From the NCBI GenBank assembly GCA_021780795.1, contig JAJXYA010000459.1, forward strand, positions 1 to 5,690: 5,690 nucleotides of DNA, given 5' to 3'. A program made the position numbers and the translations under genes. Shown here piece after piece: positions 5,689 through 5,690 of the stretch. How positions within the stretch are numbered: position 1 is the stretch's first letter; every line of letters starts with the position of its first letter. The notes below the pieces were generated by a model. That model searched no databases. It saw only the letters and a list, made by a program, of their open reading frames with translations, and was not told where the DNA came from. This DNA is from Bacillota bacterium (lineage in GTDB: Bacteria; Bacillota_A; Clostridia; Clostridiales; Clostridiaceae).

Positions 5689-5690
5689 TT

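Noticed and set aside
1..5690. CRISPR array, tRNA or rRNA genes, insertion sequence, attachment site, or signs of horizontal transfer
   Set aside because: No spaced direct repeats, cloverleaf-like segments, transposase motifs or terminal repeats were seen; base composition looks even across the operon.

Overview
The window is low-GC, with AT-rich intergenic DNA, strong AGGAGG-type ribosome sites and oxygen-sensitive thiazole chemistry (ThiH rather than a glycine oxidase). This points to an anaerobic Firmicute, most likely Clostridium or a close relative; the species cannot be named from this sequence. Every gene I can support is on the minus strand, so transcription runs from high to low coordinates.

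Layout in transcription order: (1) 5503-5688, the C-terminal end of a GGDEF (diguanylate cyclase type) protein, cut by the window edge. (2) 5240-5502, a regulatory leader with a sigma-A-like promoter touching the GGDEF stop codon, a TPP riboswitch aptamer (5369-5450) and two tandem terminator hairpins (5323-5344 and 5266-5308). (3) 450-5239, a tight six-gene thiamin operon, thiC-thiS-thiF-thiG-thiH-thiE/tenI, with gaps of 11, 0, -8, 11 and 6 nt. (4) 392-447, a terminator-like hairpin. (5) 1-297, the first 99 codons of a TadA-type deaminase, cut by the window edge.

How the genes work together: ThiC makes the pyrimidine half (HMP-P) from aminoimidazole ribotide. ThiF adenylates the C-terminal glycine of ThiS, which then carries sulfur as a thiocarboxylate. 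ThiH cleaves tyrosine to dehydroglycine, and ThiG joins dehydroglycine, ThiS sulfur and deoxyxylulose phosphate into the thiazole. The last gene is of the ThiE/TenI fold. Its sequence resembles the thiazole tautomerase TenI more than a true thiamin phosphate synthase, but Asn sits at the position of TenI's catalytic His122. No ThiD, ThiM, ThiL or clear ThiE is present, so coupling and salvage steps must be encoded elsewhere. The operon should be shut off by TPP through transcription attenuation.

I see no wholly new system here; this is a recognisable thiamin operon. The points worth a second look are the altered TenI-like active site, the tandem-terminator expression platform, the ThiS Gly tail that doubles as the thiF ribosome site, the ThiF with a degenerate ThiS-like N-terminal domain and no zinc cysteines, and the C-terminal cysteine spacing of ThiC.
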